This document shows, piece by piece, positions 25,893 to 35,567 of a DNA stretch of 64,000 nucleotides. Source of the stretch: Listeria grayi DSM 20601 (lineage in GTDB: Bacteria > Bacillota > Bacilli > Lactobacillales > Listeriaceae); contig NZ_GL538352.1 of the NCBI RefSeq assembly GCF_000148995.1, forward strand, positions 1,381,178 to 1,445,177, read 5' to 3'. The stretch's first letter is position 1. Each line of letters begins with the position of its first letter. Made by a program: the position numbers and the translations under genes. The notes beneath the pieces are model-generated. The model made no database searches and was not told the DNA's origin. It saw only the letters and a list, made by a program, of their open reading frames with translations.

Positions 25893-26882
25893 TTACCATG
25901 CAATCGTTGCAACAGGTAGATGGATCATGTCCAACCATTTTTCGTCTTCTAATTTTAAGATCGTGAGTGAGATACCAGCCATATCAAGTGAAGTCATATA
26001 GTCTCCGACAAGTGTCTCGGCAACTTCGACATGTGCATCTGCAAGTAGTTCATGTACATCGTTTGCAAAGATATATTGCTCCATTAATGGCGTAGCACCC
26101 ATACCATTTACGAGGACAACAACTTTATCGTCCGCTTTTAATTGATGTTCTTTTTGTAATTGGAAGTAGAGCTGTTTGGCGAGCTCTTTAGATGGCATGA
26201 CTTTTTCGCGTTTAAAGCCGGGCTCGCCGTGAATGCCGATTCCGAGTTCGATTTCGTCGTCTTTCAATTCAAAACCGGGATGTCCGACTTCTGGTACAGT
26301 ACAAGGGGATAATGCCACACCAAGTGTTTTAATGGCAGAAACGAGTTTTTTACCTAATGCTTCGAGATCTTCTAAAGCAGCACCGGCTTCTGCAGCGGCA
26401 CCTAAAATTTTATGCACCAAAACAGTACCGGCCACGCCGCGGCGCCCGGTTGTAAAAGTGCTGTCTTCTACGGCGATATCATCGTCTACGATCACTTGAG
26501 CGACTTTGATATCGTCTGCATCTGCTAAATCTGCTGCCATATCGAAATTCATGACATCGCCTGTATAATTTTTTACGATCAATAAGACGCCTTTTCCTTG
26601 ATCACTGGCTTTGATTGCTTCGTAAATTTGGTCTGGTGTGGGGGAAGTGAAAACGTCACCGCAAACGGCAGCTGAAAGCATTCCTTTACCGACATATCCG
26701 GCGTGGGCGGGTTCATGACCAGAACCGCCGCCGCTGACAAGTCCGACTTTACCGGGACGAGCTTCGTTGCGAGCTAGTACGCGGGTTCCTTCTATGCGGT
26801 GAATCAAATCAGGATGAGATTTTGCGAGACCTTCAATCATTTGTTCTACGACTTCCTCTGTTCCGTTGATGATTTTTTTCAT
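25893..26882 (-). CDS. dhaK: Dihydroxyacetone kinase substrate-binding subunit DhaK
   Basis: 329 aa. ATG 26882 has AAAAAGGAGGTCG upstream; the open frame runs further but lacks a site. GLVSGGGSGHEPAHAGYVG (about 46-64) and GIGIHGEPG (about 210-218, with the His that covalently binds the substrate) define DhaK. First gene of dhaKLM, which makes dihydroxyacetone phosphate at the expense of PEP. No glycerol dehydrogenase or DhaR/DhaS regulator gene is close by. Confidence 0.95.
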   Translation of the reverse strand: MKKIINGTEEVVEQMIEGLAKSHPDLIHRIEGTRVLARNEARPGKVGLVSGGGSGHEPAHAGYVGKGMLSAAVCGDVFTSPTPDQIYEAIKASDQGKGVLLIVKNYTGDVMNFDMAADLADADDIKVAQVIVDDDIAVEDSTFTTGRRGVAGTVLVHKILGAAAEAGAALEDLEALGKKLVSAIKTLGVALSPCTVPEVGHPGFELKDDEIELGIGIHGEPGFKREKVMPSKELAKQLYFQLQKEHQLKADDKVVVLVNGMGATPLMEQYIFANDVHELLADAHVEVAETLVGDYMTSLDMAGISLTILKLEDEKWLDMIHLPVATIAW

Positions 26883-26924
26883 GGAATACGACCTCCTTTT
26901 TAGTCCTTTGATATTTTCCCTGTT

Positions 26925-26957
26925 TAGCACAAACAAAACGTGATATTGTGTGTGCTA
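26925..26957. promoter_or_regulatory. 33-bp inverted repeat between dhaK and decarboxylase gene
   Basis: TAGCACAAACA (26925-26935) and TGTGTGTGCTA (26947-26957) pair at 10 of 11 positions around an 11-bp centre. It lies midway in a 115-bp divergent gap, the expected place for an operator. The regulator is unknown. Confidence 0.5.
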
Positions 26958-26997
26958 GGCTGGAGGAAGATGATACAATAGGAGGGAGGTGATACGA

Positions 26998-28383
26998 GTG
27001 GCGAACCAAAAAAATATTCCGTTGGTGGAGCTTTTGGAAAGGCACATCGGCAAGCGGACAAAATCCTTTCATGTACCAGGACATAAGAATGGGTTGCTGT
27101 ATTCGGAATGCTCAGATTCATTGTTTGCCTATGACTTGACGGAAATAAGCGGCCTTGATGATCTGCATGAGCCGCGCGGAGCGATCCTAGAGGCAGAGAA
27201 TCTGCTGGCGGAGGCTTATCATGCCGGGAAGAGTTACTGGCTGGTAGGCGGGACGACAAGCGGTAACTTAGCTATGCTGTCTGCTACACTGCAGCGCGGC
27301 GATCAAGTAATCGTGGTTCGCGATGCTCACAAATCCATCTTGCATGGAATCGAGCTGGCAGGAGCGGTTCCGATTTTCCTAACACCGAAAGTCGATGAGA
27401 AGCTAGGAGTAGCAAGTGGTGTTGATTTGACGCAGTTGGAAACCGCCTTGAAAAAATATCCATCCTGCCGGGCATGCGTATTTACATATCCGAGCTATTA
27501 CGGAACGACGTTTGACATTGGCGCGGCGATTCGGCTCGTCCATAAATATGGCAAGCTTGCACTCGTTGATGAGGCGCATGGCGCGCATTTAGCAGCTAGT
27601 TCGCTGTTTCCAGAAAGCGCACTGGACTTGGGCGCTGATGTTGTTGTCCAATCTGCGCATAAGACACTTCCAGCTCTCACCATGGGTGCGTTCTTACATA
27701 TCCATACAAATGCCCTTGAACTCCAAAACAAGCTCGCATACTATCTCCAGCTCTTTCAAACGAGCAGTCCATCATATCTGGTAATGGCTTCGCTCGATAA
27801 AGCACGGCATTACTTAGCAAATTACAATGAGAATGACAGCGCAGCTTTTATGGAAATGAAAGAGATTTGGGTGGAGTGGCTGACGAAACAAGGTGTTACC
27901 TGTGTATTCCCAGATGATCCTCTGAAACTGGTCGTCCGTAAAACAGGATATAGCGGTTTTGAATTGCAGCAGGCACTCGAAGAAAAGGGATACTTCACGG
28001 AATTAGCAGATGAACAGCAGGTTTTACTGATTTTTCCACTTCTTAAAACAGGAATGCGATTTTTACCCGAGGAAGATCTGCTGCTAGAGGAGCGAGAATC
28101 CGATTTACCCGCAAAAAAAGCCAGCATCGAGAATTCTATAACGGAGCTTGCGTTAGATTACGCAGCTATGCAAGACCGAGAGGAAGAATGGCTGGCATTA
28201 AAAAACAGCGTCGGCCGTATCTCTGCTGAAACGATCGCTGTATACCCGCCTGGTATTCCTGCGGTCATGCGAGGGGAACGTCTTACCGCGGAAATCGTTC
28301 ACCAGCTAGAGAGGAGCAAGCAACTTCATCGGCATGGTGGAAAGGCACTTGCTGACAATAAGATAAGCGTTTTTTGCGAATAG
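26998..28383 (+). CDS. PLP-dependent Orn/Lys/Arg decarboxylase-family protein
   Basis: 461 aa. GTG 26998 follows GGAGGGAGGT. N-terminal [10 protein letters not shown] and [14 protein letters not shown] are family hallmarks, and the PLP-binding Lys is in [20 protein letters not shown] (about 219-238). Length and the short C-terminal domain fit the Bacillus YaaO / Listeria type, upstream of tmk in both. Predicted product is a diamine or agmatine; which amino acid is used cannot be read here. Confidence 0.88.
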   Translation: MANQKNIPLVELLERHIGKRTKSFHVPGHKNGLLYSECSDSLFAYDLTEISGLDDLHEPRGAILEAENLLAEAYHAGKSYWLVGGTTSGNLAMLSATLQRGDQVIVVRDAHKSILHGIELAGAVPIFLTPKVDEKLGVASGVDLTQLETALKKYPSCRACVFTYPSYYGTTFDIGAAIRLVHKYGKLALVDEAHGAHLAASSLFPESALDLGADVVVQSAHKTLPALTMGAFLHIHTNALELQNKLAYYLQLFQTSSPSYLVMASLDKARHYLANYNENDSAAFMEMKEIWVEWLTKQGVTCVFPDDPLKLVVRKTGYSGFELQQALEEKGYFTELADEQQVLLIFPLLKTGMRFLPEEDLLLEERESDLPAKKASIENSITELALDYAAMQDREEEWLALKNSVGRISAETIAVYPPGIPAVMRGERLTAEIVHQLERSKQLHRHGGKALADNKISVFCE

Positions 28384-28430
28384 ATTTGTGCTATAATCTG
28401 AATAAAGACATGAGTGGAAAGGAAAAGATT

Positions 28431-29063
28431 ATGAGTGGATTTTTTATAACGCTAGAGGGACCGGATGGCTCTGGCAAAACAACTGTGGGGAATAAAATAG
28501 CAGAAAAACTGACTGCGGAGAATATCGCCTACATCAAAACGCGCGAACCAGGCGGCAGCCCGATCTCGGAAAAACTGCGCGAAGTGATCCTCGGCATCGG
28601 GAATGAGGCGATGGATCCGCGCACGGAAGTATTGCTGATCGCGGCAGCCCGAAGACAGCATGTTGTCGAAACGATCCGTCCGGCGCTAGCGGAAAATTTA
28701 GTAGTCTTATGCGATCGTTTTTTAGACAGTTCGCTAGCCTATCAAGCAGGAGGACGCAACCTAGATATGGATGAGGTTCTTGCAATCAATCATTATGCGG
28801 TGGAGGACACCATGCCGGACAGAACATATTACTTAGATGTTCCTGCCGAAGTAGGTCTGGAACGAATCGCTGCAAATAAAGGCCGGGAGATCAATCGACT
28901 AGATCAGGAAGATATCGTTTACCACCAGCGTGTAGGAAGAGCGTATGCGGAAGTGATGAATCGTTTTCCCGAACGGTTTAAACGAATGGATGCCATGCAG
29001 GCACCGGATGCTATTGCTGACGCGATCATAGCAGATTTGCTGACATGCCTTGGAAGAAAATGA
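28431..29063 (+). CDS. tmk: Thymidylate kinase
   Basis: 210 aa from ATG 28431 (GAAAGGAAAAG upstream). P-loop [13 protein letters not shown] (about 8-20), [15 protein letters not shown] (DR/EPGG substrate loop), [15 protein letters not shown] (DRY-type motif) and lid region. Phosphorylates dTMP to dTDP. Overlaps no neighbour; pstA follows. Confidence 0.96.
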   Translation: MSGFFITLEGPDGSGKTTVGNKIAEKLTAENIAYIKTREPGGSPISEKLREVILGIGNEAMDPRTEVLLIAAARRQHVVETIRPALAENLVVLCDRFLDSSLAYQAGGRNLDMDEVLAINHYAVEDTMPDRTYYLDVPAEVGLERIAANKGREINRLDQEDIVYHQRVGRAYAEVMNRFPERFKRMDAMQAPDAIADAIIADLLTCLGRK

Positions 29064-29107
29064 TTTTCGATTGCCGTAAAATTTAGTATAATAAGGCAAA
29101 TGCTTAG

Positions 29108-29485
<378 letters not shown>

Positions 29486-29525
29486 TAATTAATGGATTAG
29501 TTGATTCATATAGTATGTCTAAAGG

Positions 29526-29558
29526 AAAAGCGAGGAGGGTAGCCTGCTCGCTTTTTTG
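29526..29558 (+). terminator. Terminator after pstA
   Basis: AAAGCGAG / CTCGCTTT stem followed by TTT. Confidence 0.75.
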
Positions 29559-29571
29559 ATTTTTAAAGATA

Positions 29572-29607
29572 AAAAGAGGCAGCCAGTAAATGCTGGCTGC
29601 CGTTCTT
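29572..29607 (-). terminator. Terminator of LysM autolysin gene
   Basis: GGCAGCCAG / CTGGCTGCC stem; on the minus strand it is followed by CTCTTTTT. Confidence 0.85.
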
Positions 29608-31230
29608 TTATTTTAATTTCAATTTCTGTCCGATATAAATGGCAGAAGAATGAAGTTTATTTAATTTTGTTAGTTTATCGACGGTCGTTTTATTTTTTTG
29701 CGCAATACTCCACAGAGTGTCGCCTTTTTTAACTGTATAGGTCTTCGCGCTACTTGAACTGCTACTGGAAGCAGTGCTTGCTTTACTTGCAGTAGAAGAT
29801 GTCGCTTTAGAAACTTTCAATTTTTGCCCGACATAAATGGTATCGGATTTTAGACTATTCCATGATTTCAAGTTGGCCACGGTCACTTTATATTTTTTCG
29901 CGATCTTCGATAAGTTATCGCCGCTCACGACAGTATACGTTTTCGCTGTGGAAGCAGCTGGAGCAGCAGGTTTCGATGCTGCTGGTTTGGAAGCCGGTGC
30001 AGAAGCTACTTTAGAAACTTTCAATTTTTGCCCGACATAAATGGTATCGGATTTTAGACTGTTCCATGATTTCAAGTTTGCCACGGTCACTTTATATTTC
30101 TTCGCGATCTTCGATAAGTTATCGCCGCTCACGACGGTATACGTTTTCGCTGTGGAAGTGCTAGGAGCAGTAGGCTTCGGTGCCGACGGTTTTGGAGCCG
30201 GAGTAGAAGTTGCTTTAGAAACTTTCAATTTTTGCCCGACATAAATGGTGTCGGATTTTAGATTGTTCCACGATTTCAAGTTGGCCACAGTAACCTTATA
30301 TTTCGCTGCGATCTTCGATAAGTTATCGCCGCTCACGACGGTATAAGTGGTTGTCGTCGTATTATTCGCAGGAGGAGTAGGTGTTGGAGCTGGAGTTACA
30401 GTGCCTGCAGAAACTTTTAATACTTGGCCGACATAGATAGTATCGGATTTCAGACTGTTCCAAGCTTTTAAGTTTGCTACAGTCACTTTATATTTTGTTG
30501 CGATTTTTGATAAATTATCGCCACTTACCACTTTGTAAGTTTTCGCATTATTATTGACATCAGCTGGTCTAGAAGGCGAGCCGCCTGTGTCATAAGCAGT
30601 TAAACCATATTGTTCAATGATACTGTTGACTTTTATATTGTATTTCGTATCCGTTGCATAAGTACCTGTCAGAGCAGCAGTAGCATCTGCATATGTGGGA
30701 GCGACACTTTTCCATGTACCTTGATAATAAAGTGGGGCCCAGCTCGTACCGTTATGCAGGATGTTTGCATAATCTTGCAACGACGCTGCGACCGAAGGAT
30801 ATTTACGGAAATTGGCAGAAATTGTAGACATATTTCCGTTACCATCATCTTCCTGCGTTTTGACAGTTACAGATTGGCCGTTATAAGCTCCTTTTATCCC
30901 AAATAGATTATAATTGGGGGCTTTGCTCAGTGTGCTTGTTCCGTAGCCGCTTTCCAAGATCGCTTGACCGATCATGACAGAAGCATACAAATCGTTTTTT
31001 GCCGCAATGTCTTTTGCCGCCGGTGCAATGCTATCGATAAAACTATATATAGTCTGATCCGTAACAGCGGCATCTACATTGGTAGAAGCAATAAGACTAG
31101 GTGCTGAAATGGAAGCAGCAACTGCTGAGATTCCTGCTAATGCAATACTCGTCTTTGTCATTTTTTTCTTCTTCAAACCCTTTTCCGCTAACAACTTTTC
31201 CGCGATCCGTACTTTCCGTGGTTTAAGCAA
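29608..31230 (-). CDS. murA: Secreted N-acetylglucosaminidase autolysin with five LysM domains (MurA/NamA-like)
   Basis: 540 aa. TTG 31230 is chosen: GAGGAG lies 8 bp upstream and overlaps the alternative start at 31245. Long basic N-terminus, then hydrophobic signal core ([23 protein letters not shown]). GH73 domain at about 60-215 with catalytic Glu in [16 protein letters not shown]. Five C-terminal LysM repeats (first [18 protein letters not shown]; last [17 protein letters not shown]) bind peptidoglycan, joined by Pro/Ala/Ser/Thr linkers. Cuts glycan strands during cell separation. It corresponds to Listeria p66/MurA, not the UDP-GlcNAc enolpyruvyl transferase of the same symbol. Confidence 0.92.
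   Translation of the reverse strand: MLKPRKVRIAEKLLAEKGLKKKKMTKTSIALAGISAVAASISAPSLIASTNVDAAVTDQTIYSFIDSIAPAAKDIAAKNDLYASVMIGQAILESGYGTSTLSKAPNYNLFGIKGAYNGQSVTVKTQEDDGNGNMSTISANFRKYPSVAASLQDYANILHNGTSWAPLYYQGTWKSVAPTYADATAALTGTYATDTKYNIKVNSIIEQYGLTAYDTGGSPSRPADVNNNAKTYKVVSGDNLSKIATKYKVTVANLKAWNSLKSDTIYVGQVLKVSAGTVTPAPTPTPPANNTTTTTYTVVSGDNLSKIAAKYKVTVANLKSWNNLKSDTIYVGQKLKVSKATSTPAPKPSAPKPTAPSTSTAKTYTVVSGDNLSKIAKKYKVTVANLKSWNSLKSDTIYVGQKLKVSKVASAPASKPAASKPAAPAASTAKTYTVVSGDNLSKIAKKYKVTVANLKSWNSLKSDTIYVGQKLKVSKATSSTASKASTASSSSSSSAKTYTVKKGDTLWSIAQKNKTTVDKLTKLNKLHSSAIYIGQKLKLK
29820..30560 (-). repeat. Tandem LysM-coding repeats, about 204-bp unit
   Basis: Units at 29837-30040 and 30041-30244 are almost identical in DNA; two further, more diverged units follow up to about 30545. 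Each codes for a LysM domain plus linker. Near-identity suggests recent duplication or gene conversion. Confidence 0.88.
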
Positions 31231-31316
31231 AAAATCACTCCTCAAACTTTACTAATAATATTAATTATTACACATTTTATGTGAAAAATCCACAAATCTT
31301 ACGTATTTATCTCAGC

Positions 31317-31366
31317 TTGAACTGCACAAAGGGTTTTGATATACTTGGATAAGTAAGTACTTGCTT
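31317..31366 (+). promoter_or_regulatory. Promoter and operator of TetR-type gene
   Basis: TTGAAC (31317-31322), 17-bp spacer, TATACT (31340-31345). AAGTAAGTACTTGCTT (31351-31366), a palindrome with one mismatched pair, covers the expected start site and is the likely autorepression operator. Confidence 0.7.
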
Positions 31367-31383
31367 TAGGAAGGAGAACAGAA

Positions 31384-31956
31384 ATGATTACCAACGAAAG
31401 CATTATGGATGCGACCCTCAAAATGATTGCAACGCACGGTATAAAAGGTGCGACGACGCGCCAATTAGCCGAAGCAGCACATATAAATGAAGCGACGATC
31501 TTTAAGAAATTTAAAAATAAAGAAAATCTGATCCATCAAACGTTGGAATTGCAGATCGAAACGATGAAAGCAGAAATAGATACGTTTTTTGAACAAGATT
31601 TTGCAAATTATGACGTGTTTCTGCAGGAAGCAAGCCGCTATATTTTGACATTGTATCAGCAATACCGGGATTTTATGATTATTTCGGTCAAAGAAATGGG
31701 AAGTAAGGATATGGCGTTTATCGATCCGTCAGCAGTGGAATACTTATACCAAAAGGTGGATGAAAAGATTGAAGGGCTTTTAGATGTGCAGACGGCTAAG
31801 GAAGATGCCGAAGCAGTATCGCTTATTTTGAACAGTGTGATTTTATTAGTGATGGTAGAAAAAGTAAAGAGTGACGTCCATGACCGTCCGCCATTGATCG
31901 ATATCAACGCGGAAACGTTAACGGAAGTGTTGCGCCGGATTGTAAAAAAAGCATAA
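31384..31956 (+). CDS. TetR/AcrR-family regulator
   Basis: 190 aa, ATG with GGAAGGAG upstream. N-terminal TetR helix-turn-helix: ATLKMIATHGIKGATTRQLAEAAHINEATIFKKFKNKENLI (about 10-50). The helical C-terminal domain binds an unknown ligand. A palindromic site overlaps its promoter start. The PepSY lipoprotein gene follows 24 bp downstream, so both are probably one autoregulated unit. Confidence 0.92.
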   Translation: MITNESIMDATLKMIATHGIKGATTRQLAEAAHINEATIFKKFKNKENLIHQTLELQIETMKAEIDTFFEQDFANYDVFLQEASRYILTLYQQYRDFMIISVKEMGSKDMAFIDPSAVEYLYQKVDEKIEGLLDVQTAKEDAEAVSLILNSVILLVMVEKVKSDVHDRPPLIDINAETLTEVLRRIVKKA

Positions 31957-31980
31957 AAAACAATAATGGAGGAGGAGACG

Positions 31981-32562
31981 ATGGTGAAACGAACTTTAAA
32001 ATATTTGGGCATCTTTGCACTGGCAGTTTTTATGGTCGCATTGACTGCATGTGGAAACGAATCGAAAGCTCCGCGGGATAAGCAACAAGCGGACAATCGC
32101 ATGGAAAGTAAGAATGATTTGAGGAAACAGAATTTGCAAGTTTCTTTTAAAGATGCGGTACAAGAATTCCAAAAGAAACATCCGGATACACCGATCACAC
32201 AGTTTAAACTTGAACATGATGATGGCCGGTATATTTATAATATTGAGGGTAAAAAAGCTAGAACGGAATACGAAATGGAGATCGATGCAAAAAGTAAAGA
32301 AATTCTCCAAGATAACCAAGAGAAAGCCGATAAAGATGACAATTCCCGCTATAGCAAGGTTATCGACTTTGAAAAAATCATTACACCAAAAGAAGCTATG
32401 GCTGCTGCAGTAAAAGAAAAGAAAGGTGACGTATCAAGCTACGAGATCGATACTTCTTACGGAAAACCGATCTATAAAATCAATCTTCAAAGTGGTAATC
32501 AGGAACATGAGATCACCGTACAAGGAACAGATGGGAAAGTAATTCAAGTAGAACGAGATTGA
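31981..32562 (+). CDS. PepSY-domain lipoprotein
   Basis: 193 aa from ATG 31981 (GGAGGAGGAGACG upstream). Lipobox LTAC (Cys about 22). Two PepSY-like units: FKDAVQEFQKKHPDTPITQFKLEHDDGRYIYNIEG-type (about 53-85) and ITPKEAMAAAVKEKKGDVSSYEID with a matching beta hairpin (about 132-190). PepSY lipoproteins sit on the outer membrane face and are thought to inhibit proteases or sense envelope state. Controlled with the TetR gene. Confidence 0.85.
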   Translation: MVKRTLKYLGIFALAVFMVALTACGNESKAPRDKQQADNRMESKNDLRKQNLQVSFKDAVQEFQKKHPDTPITQFKLEHDDGRYIYNIEGKKARTEYEMEIDAKSKEILQDNQEKADKDDNSRYSKVIDFEKIITPKEAMAAAVKEKKGDVSSYEIDTSYGKPIYKINLQSGNQEHEITVQGTDGKVIQVERD

Positions 32563-32570
32563 TCAAGAGA

Positions 32571-32607
32571 AAGACAGGTTTCGATGAATTCGAAGCCTGT
32601 CTTTTTT
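32571..32607. terminator. Rho-independent terminator
   Basis: AAGACAGGTTTCG / CGAAGCCTGTCTT (one G-T) followed by TTTT; can also serve the opposing WYL gene. Confidence 0.82.
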
Positions 32608-32620
32608 AATGTAGAACAAA

Positions 32621-33520
32621 TCATGTTTGATAATTCGCGAGCATTTTTTGTAGTTTTTGTTTCAGCCGTAATTGAACTGCTGTCGGAGCGATCACCTGAA
32701 GATGCGCTCCAAAAGAAAGTAAATAACTGTCCAGCCATTCGCCGTCGCTGATGGAACAGGTGACAAGATAATGATCGTCATCAGTGGGATAAATATCTTC
32801 TTTAGAAAATTCTTCAAAAATACGGTAACTTAGCTGCGTATCCACTTTCAAAATCAGATCTACTTTATTCGTCGTACTTTCAAATTGCTGCTGCTTCGGC
32901 ACTAAAGTAGTGTTTGGAGAGGTGAAAGTGTCAATTGTGACATTGTGCATGCGTGTCAGCTTGAATAGACGCCAATCTTCTCTTTCTATGGAATATCCTT
33001 TTAAATACCAAGCCCGATCTTTAAAAACAACTTGATAAGGATATACTTCCCGGGCAAGTTGTTCATTCTTAGAATTGAGATAATCAAAAGTAAGCATCTG
33101 GGACTGGAAAATCGCTTGTTTGATTATTGCCAATGTAGATTTTTGTTCGCGGCTGTTGCTCCAAGTGGAAGGATCGATCTCGATCCAAGAGATCGGTTTC
33201 TTTTGGAAGACAGCGGATAGTTTGTCCAAAGTATCTTGATCGCTCTGCTCGATCGAGGCAAAACTTTGCAGTGATGCAAGAATATCATTTTGTTCTTTTT
33301 CCGAGACCAGAGCACTATTCATTCGGAATTGAGGCAGCAAAGAGATCCCGCCGTTTCTGCCTTGACTGGCATAAATTGGGATACCGGCTTCCGAGAGATT
33401 CTCCATATAACGATACACGCTTCGAACCGAAACCTCTAGCTTATCCGCCAACTCTTTCGCAGATAATTTATCATTGCTCATCAAGAGATAGACCATTTTA
33501 AATAACCGATTGGATTTCAT
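32621..33520 (-). CDS. HTH_11/WYL-domain transcriptional regulator (YafY family)
   Basis: 299 aa. ATG 33520 has GCGAGGTG upstream. N-terminal winged helix (MKSNRLFKMVYLLMSNDKLSAKELADKLEVSVRSVYRYMENL-type, about 1-42; PIYASQGRNGGISL follows), then a WYL domain (about 140-220; the WYL core reads AWYLKGYS) that senses a small ligand or nucleic acid. Divergent from oleate hydratase with a 157-bp gap, so it may control that gene. Confidence 0.88.
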   Translation of the reverse strand: MKSNRLFKMVYLLMSNDKLSAKELADKLEVSVRSVYRYMENLSEAGIPIYASQGRNGGISLLPQFRMNSALVSEKEQNDILASLQSFASIEQSDQDTLDKLSAVFQKKPISWIEIDPSTWSNSREQKSTLAIIKQAIFQSQMLTFDYLNSKNEQLAREVYPYQVVFKDRAWYLKGYSIEREDWRLFKLTRMHNVTIDTFTSPNTTLVPKQQQFESTTNKVDLILKVDTQLSYRIFEEFSKEDIYPTDDDHYLVTCSISDGEWLDSYLLSFGAHLQVIAPTAVQLRLKQKLQKMLANYQT

Positions 33521-33677
33521 CACTTGCACCTCGCTTTGTTGGAATCTTTGAAAGTATACCATGATTTTATCACTATAAAAAGCAGACGTGTGGGCTCGTT
33601 TATAAAATAAGTGGAAGGGTAGAGATTAACATTGATAGCTTTTTCACAAAAATAATCAAAGAAAGAAGTGGGGCGAA

Positions 33678-35453
33678 ATGCGTTATACGAATGGGAACTA
33701 TGAAGCATTTGCACGCAGCAGGAAACCGGCAGGAGTGGAAGAGAAATCGGCGTATATCGTCGGGGGTGGACTGGCAGGCTTAGCAGCCGCTGCATTTTTG
33801 ATTCGTGATGGACATATGCCGGGAAACCAGATCCGGATATTAGAGGAACTTCCTGTTGCAGGAGGATCGCTTGACGGGAAAGTAGTGGAGCATGAAGGAT
33901 TGGTCACACGAGGTGGGCGCGAGATGGAAGCTCATTTTGAATGTCTCTGGGATCTGTTCCGATCGATTCCTTCGCTTGAAGTCGAAGATGCCTCGGTATT
34001 AGATGAATTTTACTGGCTCGACCTAGATGATCCAAACTCCTCCAATTGCCGGATGATCCACAACCGCGGCGAACGCGTACCTGATGATGGGAAATTCACA
34101 CTTTCTAAAGATGCCCAAAAGGAGATTATCTCGCTCGTTATGGCAACCGAAGAAAAATTAGAAGGAAAACGAATTGAAGATGTATTCGGTGAAGCGTTTT
34201 TTGCTTCTAACTTCTGGTTATATTGGTGCTCGATGTTTGCGTTCGAAAAATGGCATTCTGCAATCGAGATGCGCCGCTATTTATTACGCTTCATCCACCA
34301 CATTGAGGGCCTTCCTGATTTTACAGCGTTGAAGTTTACACGATATAACCAATACGAATCTTTAGTAAAACCGCTTTTGGCTTATTTGAAAAATCACGGC
34401 GTCTCCTTCCAGTACGATGTCCAAGTAAATGATATTACTGTAGAAGTTGCCGCGGAATCGAAAACCGCTCGTCGTTTGCTGATCACCAGAAACGGTCAGG
34501 GCGAAGAGATCCCGCTGACTGAAAAGGACCTGGTATTTGTGACCAATGGTTCGATTACAGAAAGTTCTACTCAAGGAAATCATCATACGCCGGCGCCTAT
34601 CTCGCACGATCTCGGTGGTAGCTGGACATTATGGAAAAATCTGGCTAAACAGTCACCAGAGTTTGGTCATCCGGAAGTTTTTTACGAAAATTTGCCGGAA
34701 GAAAGCTGGTTCGTGTCTGCCACGATCACATGGGAAAATGATGCGATCGCACCTTACATCGAACGCTTGACGCAACGGAAACTACGCACTGGGAAAATCG
34801 TCAGTGGCGGTATCATCACGATCAAAGATTCTAATTGGCTCATGAGCTTTGCAACGCATCGACAACCTCACTTTAAGGAACAAAAGGATAATCAAACGGT
34901 CACTTGGGTGTACGGTTTGTTATCGAACACGCCGGGAAACTATATCAAAAAACCAATCGAAGCATGTAGCGGGGAAGAGATCGTCCAAGAGCTTCTATAC
35001 CATTTAGGCGTTCCAGAAGTAGAGATCTCTCACATGGCGAACGAAGATTCCTGCAAGGTCGTTCCAGTTTACATGCCGTTTATCACTTCATACTTTATGC
35101 TACGCAAACAAGGCGACAGACCATTAGTCGTGCCGCATGGTTCGAAAAACTTAGCATTTATCGGCAATTTTGCGGAGACAGAACGGGATACGGTGTTTAC
35201 AACCGAATATTCTGTCCGGACAGCGATGGAAGCCGTCTACCAATTATTAAACGTGGAGCGCGGCGTTCCAGAAGTATTTGCTTCTTCTTATGATATCCGC
35301 AAACTCACTAATGCTGCTTATTTCTTATCTGATCAGAAAAAATTGGTAGATATGGATCTTCCGTTTATTGAACGAAAAGTGATCGAACGCATGGCTAAGA
35401 AAAACAAGGATACGTTTATTGGTGAGATACTCAGGGATGCTAAATTGATTTAA
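33678..35453 (+). CDS. ohyA: Oleate hydratase (MCRA family flavoprotein)
   Basis: 591 aa, ATG 33678 with AAGAAGTGGGG upstream. FAD-binding [21 protein letters not shown] (dinucleotide fold, about 25-45) and GGSLDG followed by [17 protein letters not shown] are hallmarks of the myosin-cross-reactive-antigen family. [28 protein letters not shown] near the C-terminus completes the FAD site. Adds water to cis-9 double bonds to make 10-hydroxy fatty acids, often a defence against host or environmental fatty acids. Confidence 0.95.
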   Translation: MRYTNGNYEAFARSRKPAGVEEKSAYIVGGGLAGLAAAAFLIRDGHMPGNQIRILEELPVAGGSLDGKVVEHEGLVTRGGREMEAHFECLWDLFRSIPSLEVEDASVLDEFYWLDLDDPNSSNCRMIHNRGERVPDDGKFTLSKDAQKEIISLVMATEEKLEGKRIEDVFGEAFFASNFWLYWCSMFAFEKWHSAIEMRRYLLRFIHHIEGLPDFTALKFTRYNQYESLVKPLLAYLKNHGVSFQYDVQVNDITVEVAAESKTARRLLITRNGQGEEIPLTEKDLVFVTNGSITESSTQGNHHTPAPISHDLGGSWTLWKNLAKQSPEFGHPEVFYENLPEESWFVSATITWENDAIAPYIERLTQRKLRTGKIVSGGIITIKDSNWLMSFATHRQPHFKEQKDNQTVTWVYGLLSNTPGNYIKKPIEACSGEEIVQELLYHLGVPEVEISHMANEDSCKVVPVYMPFITSYFMLRKQGDRPLVVPHGSKNLAFIGNFAETERDTVFTTEYSVRTAMEAVYQLLNVERGVPEVFASSYDIRKLTNAAYFLSDQKKLVDMDLPFIERKVIERMAKKNKDTFIGEILRDAKLI

Positions 35454-35457
35454 CGAT

Positions 35458-35501
35458 AAAAACCGGACTCCGAATTTTTGGAATAGGAGCCCGGTTTTTT
35501 T
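35458..35501 (+). terminator. Terminator of oleate hydratase gene
   Basis: AAACCGGACTCC / GGAGCCCGGTTT stem with one mismatch, then T run. Confidence 0.82.
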
Positions 35502-35567
35502 ATGTTTTTAAAAAATATTACATTTATGTTAAAATGGACCTTCAATAGAAGGGATGAGGCTTAGTAT

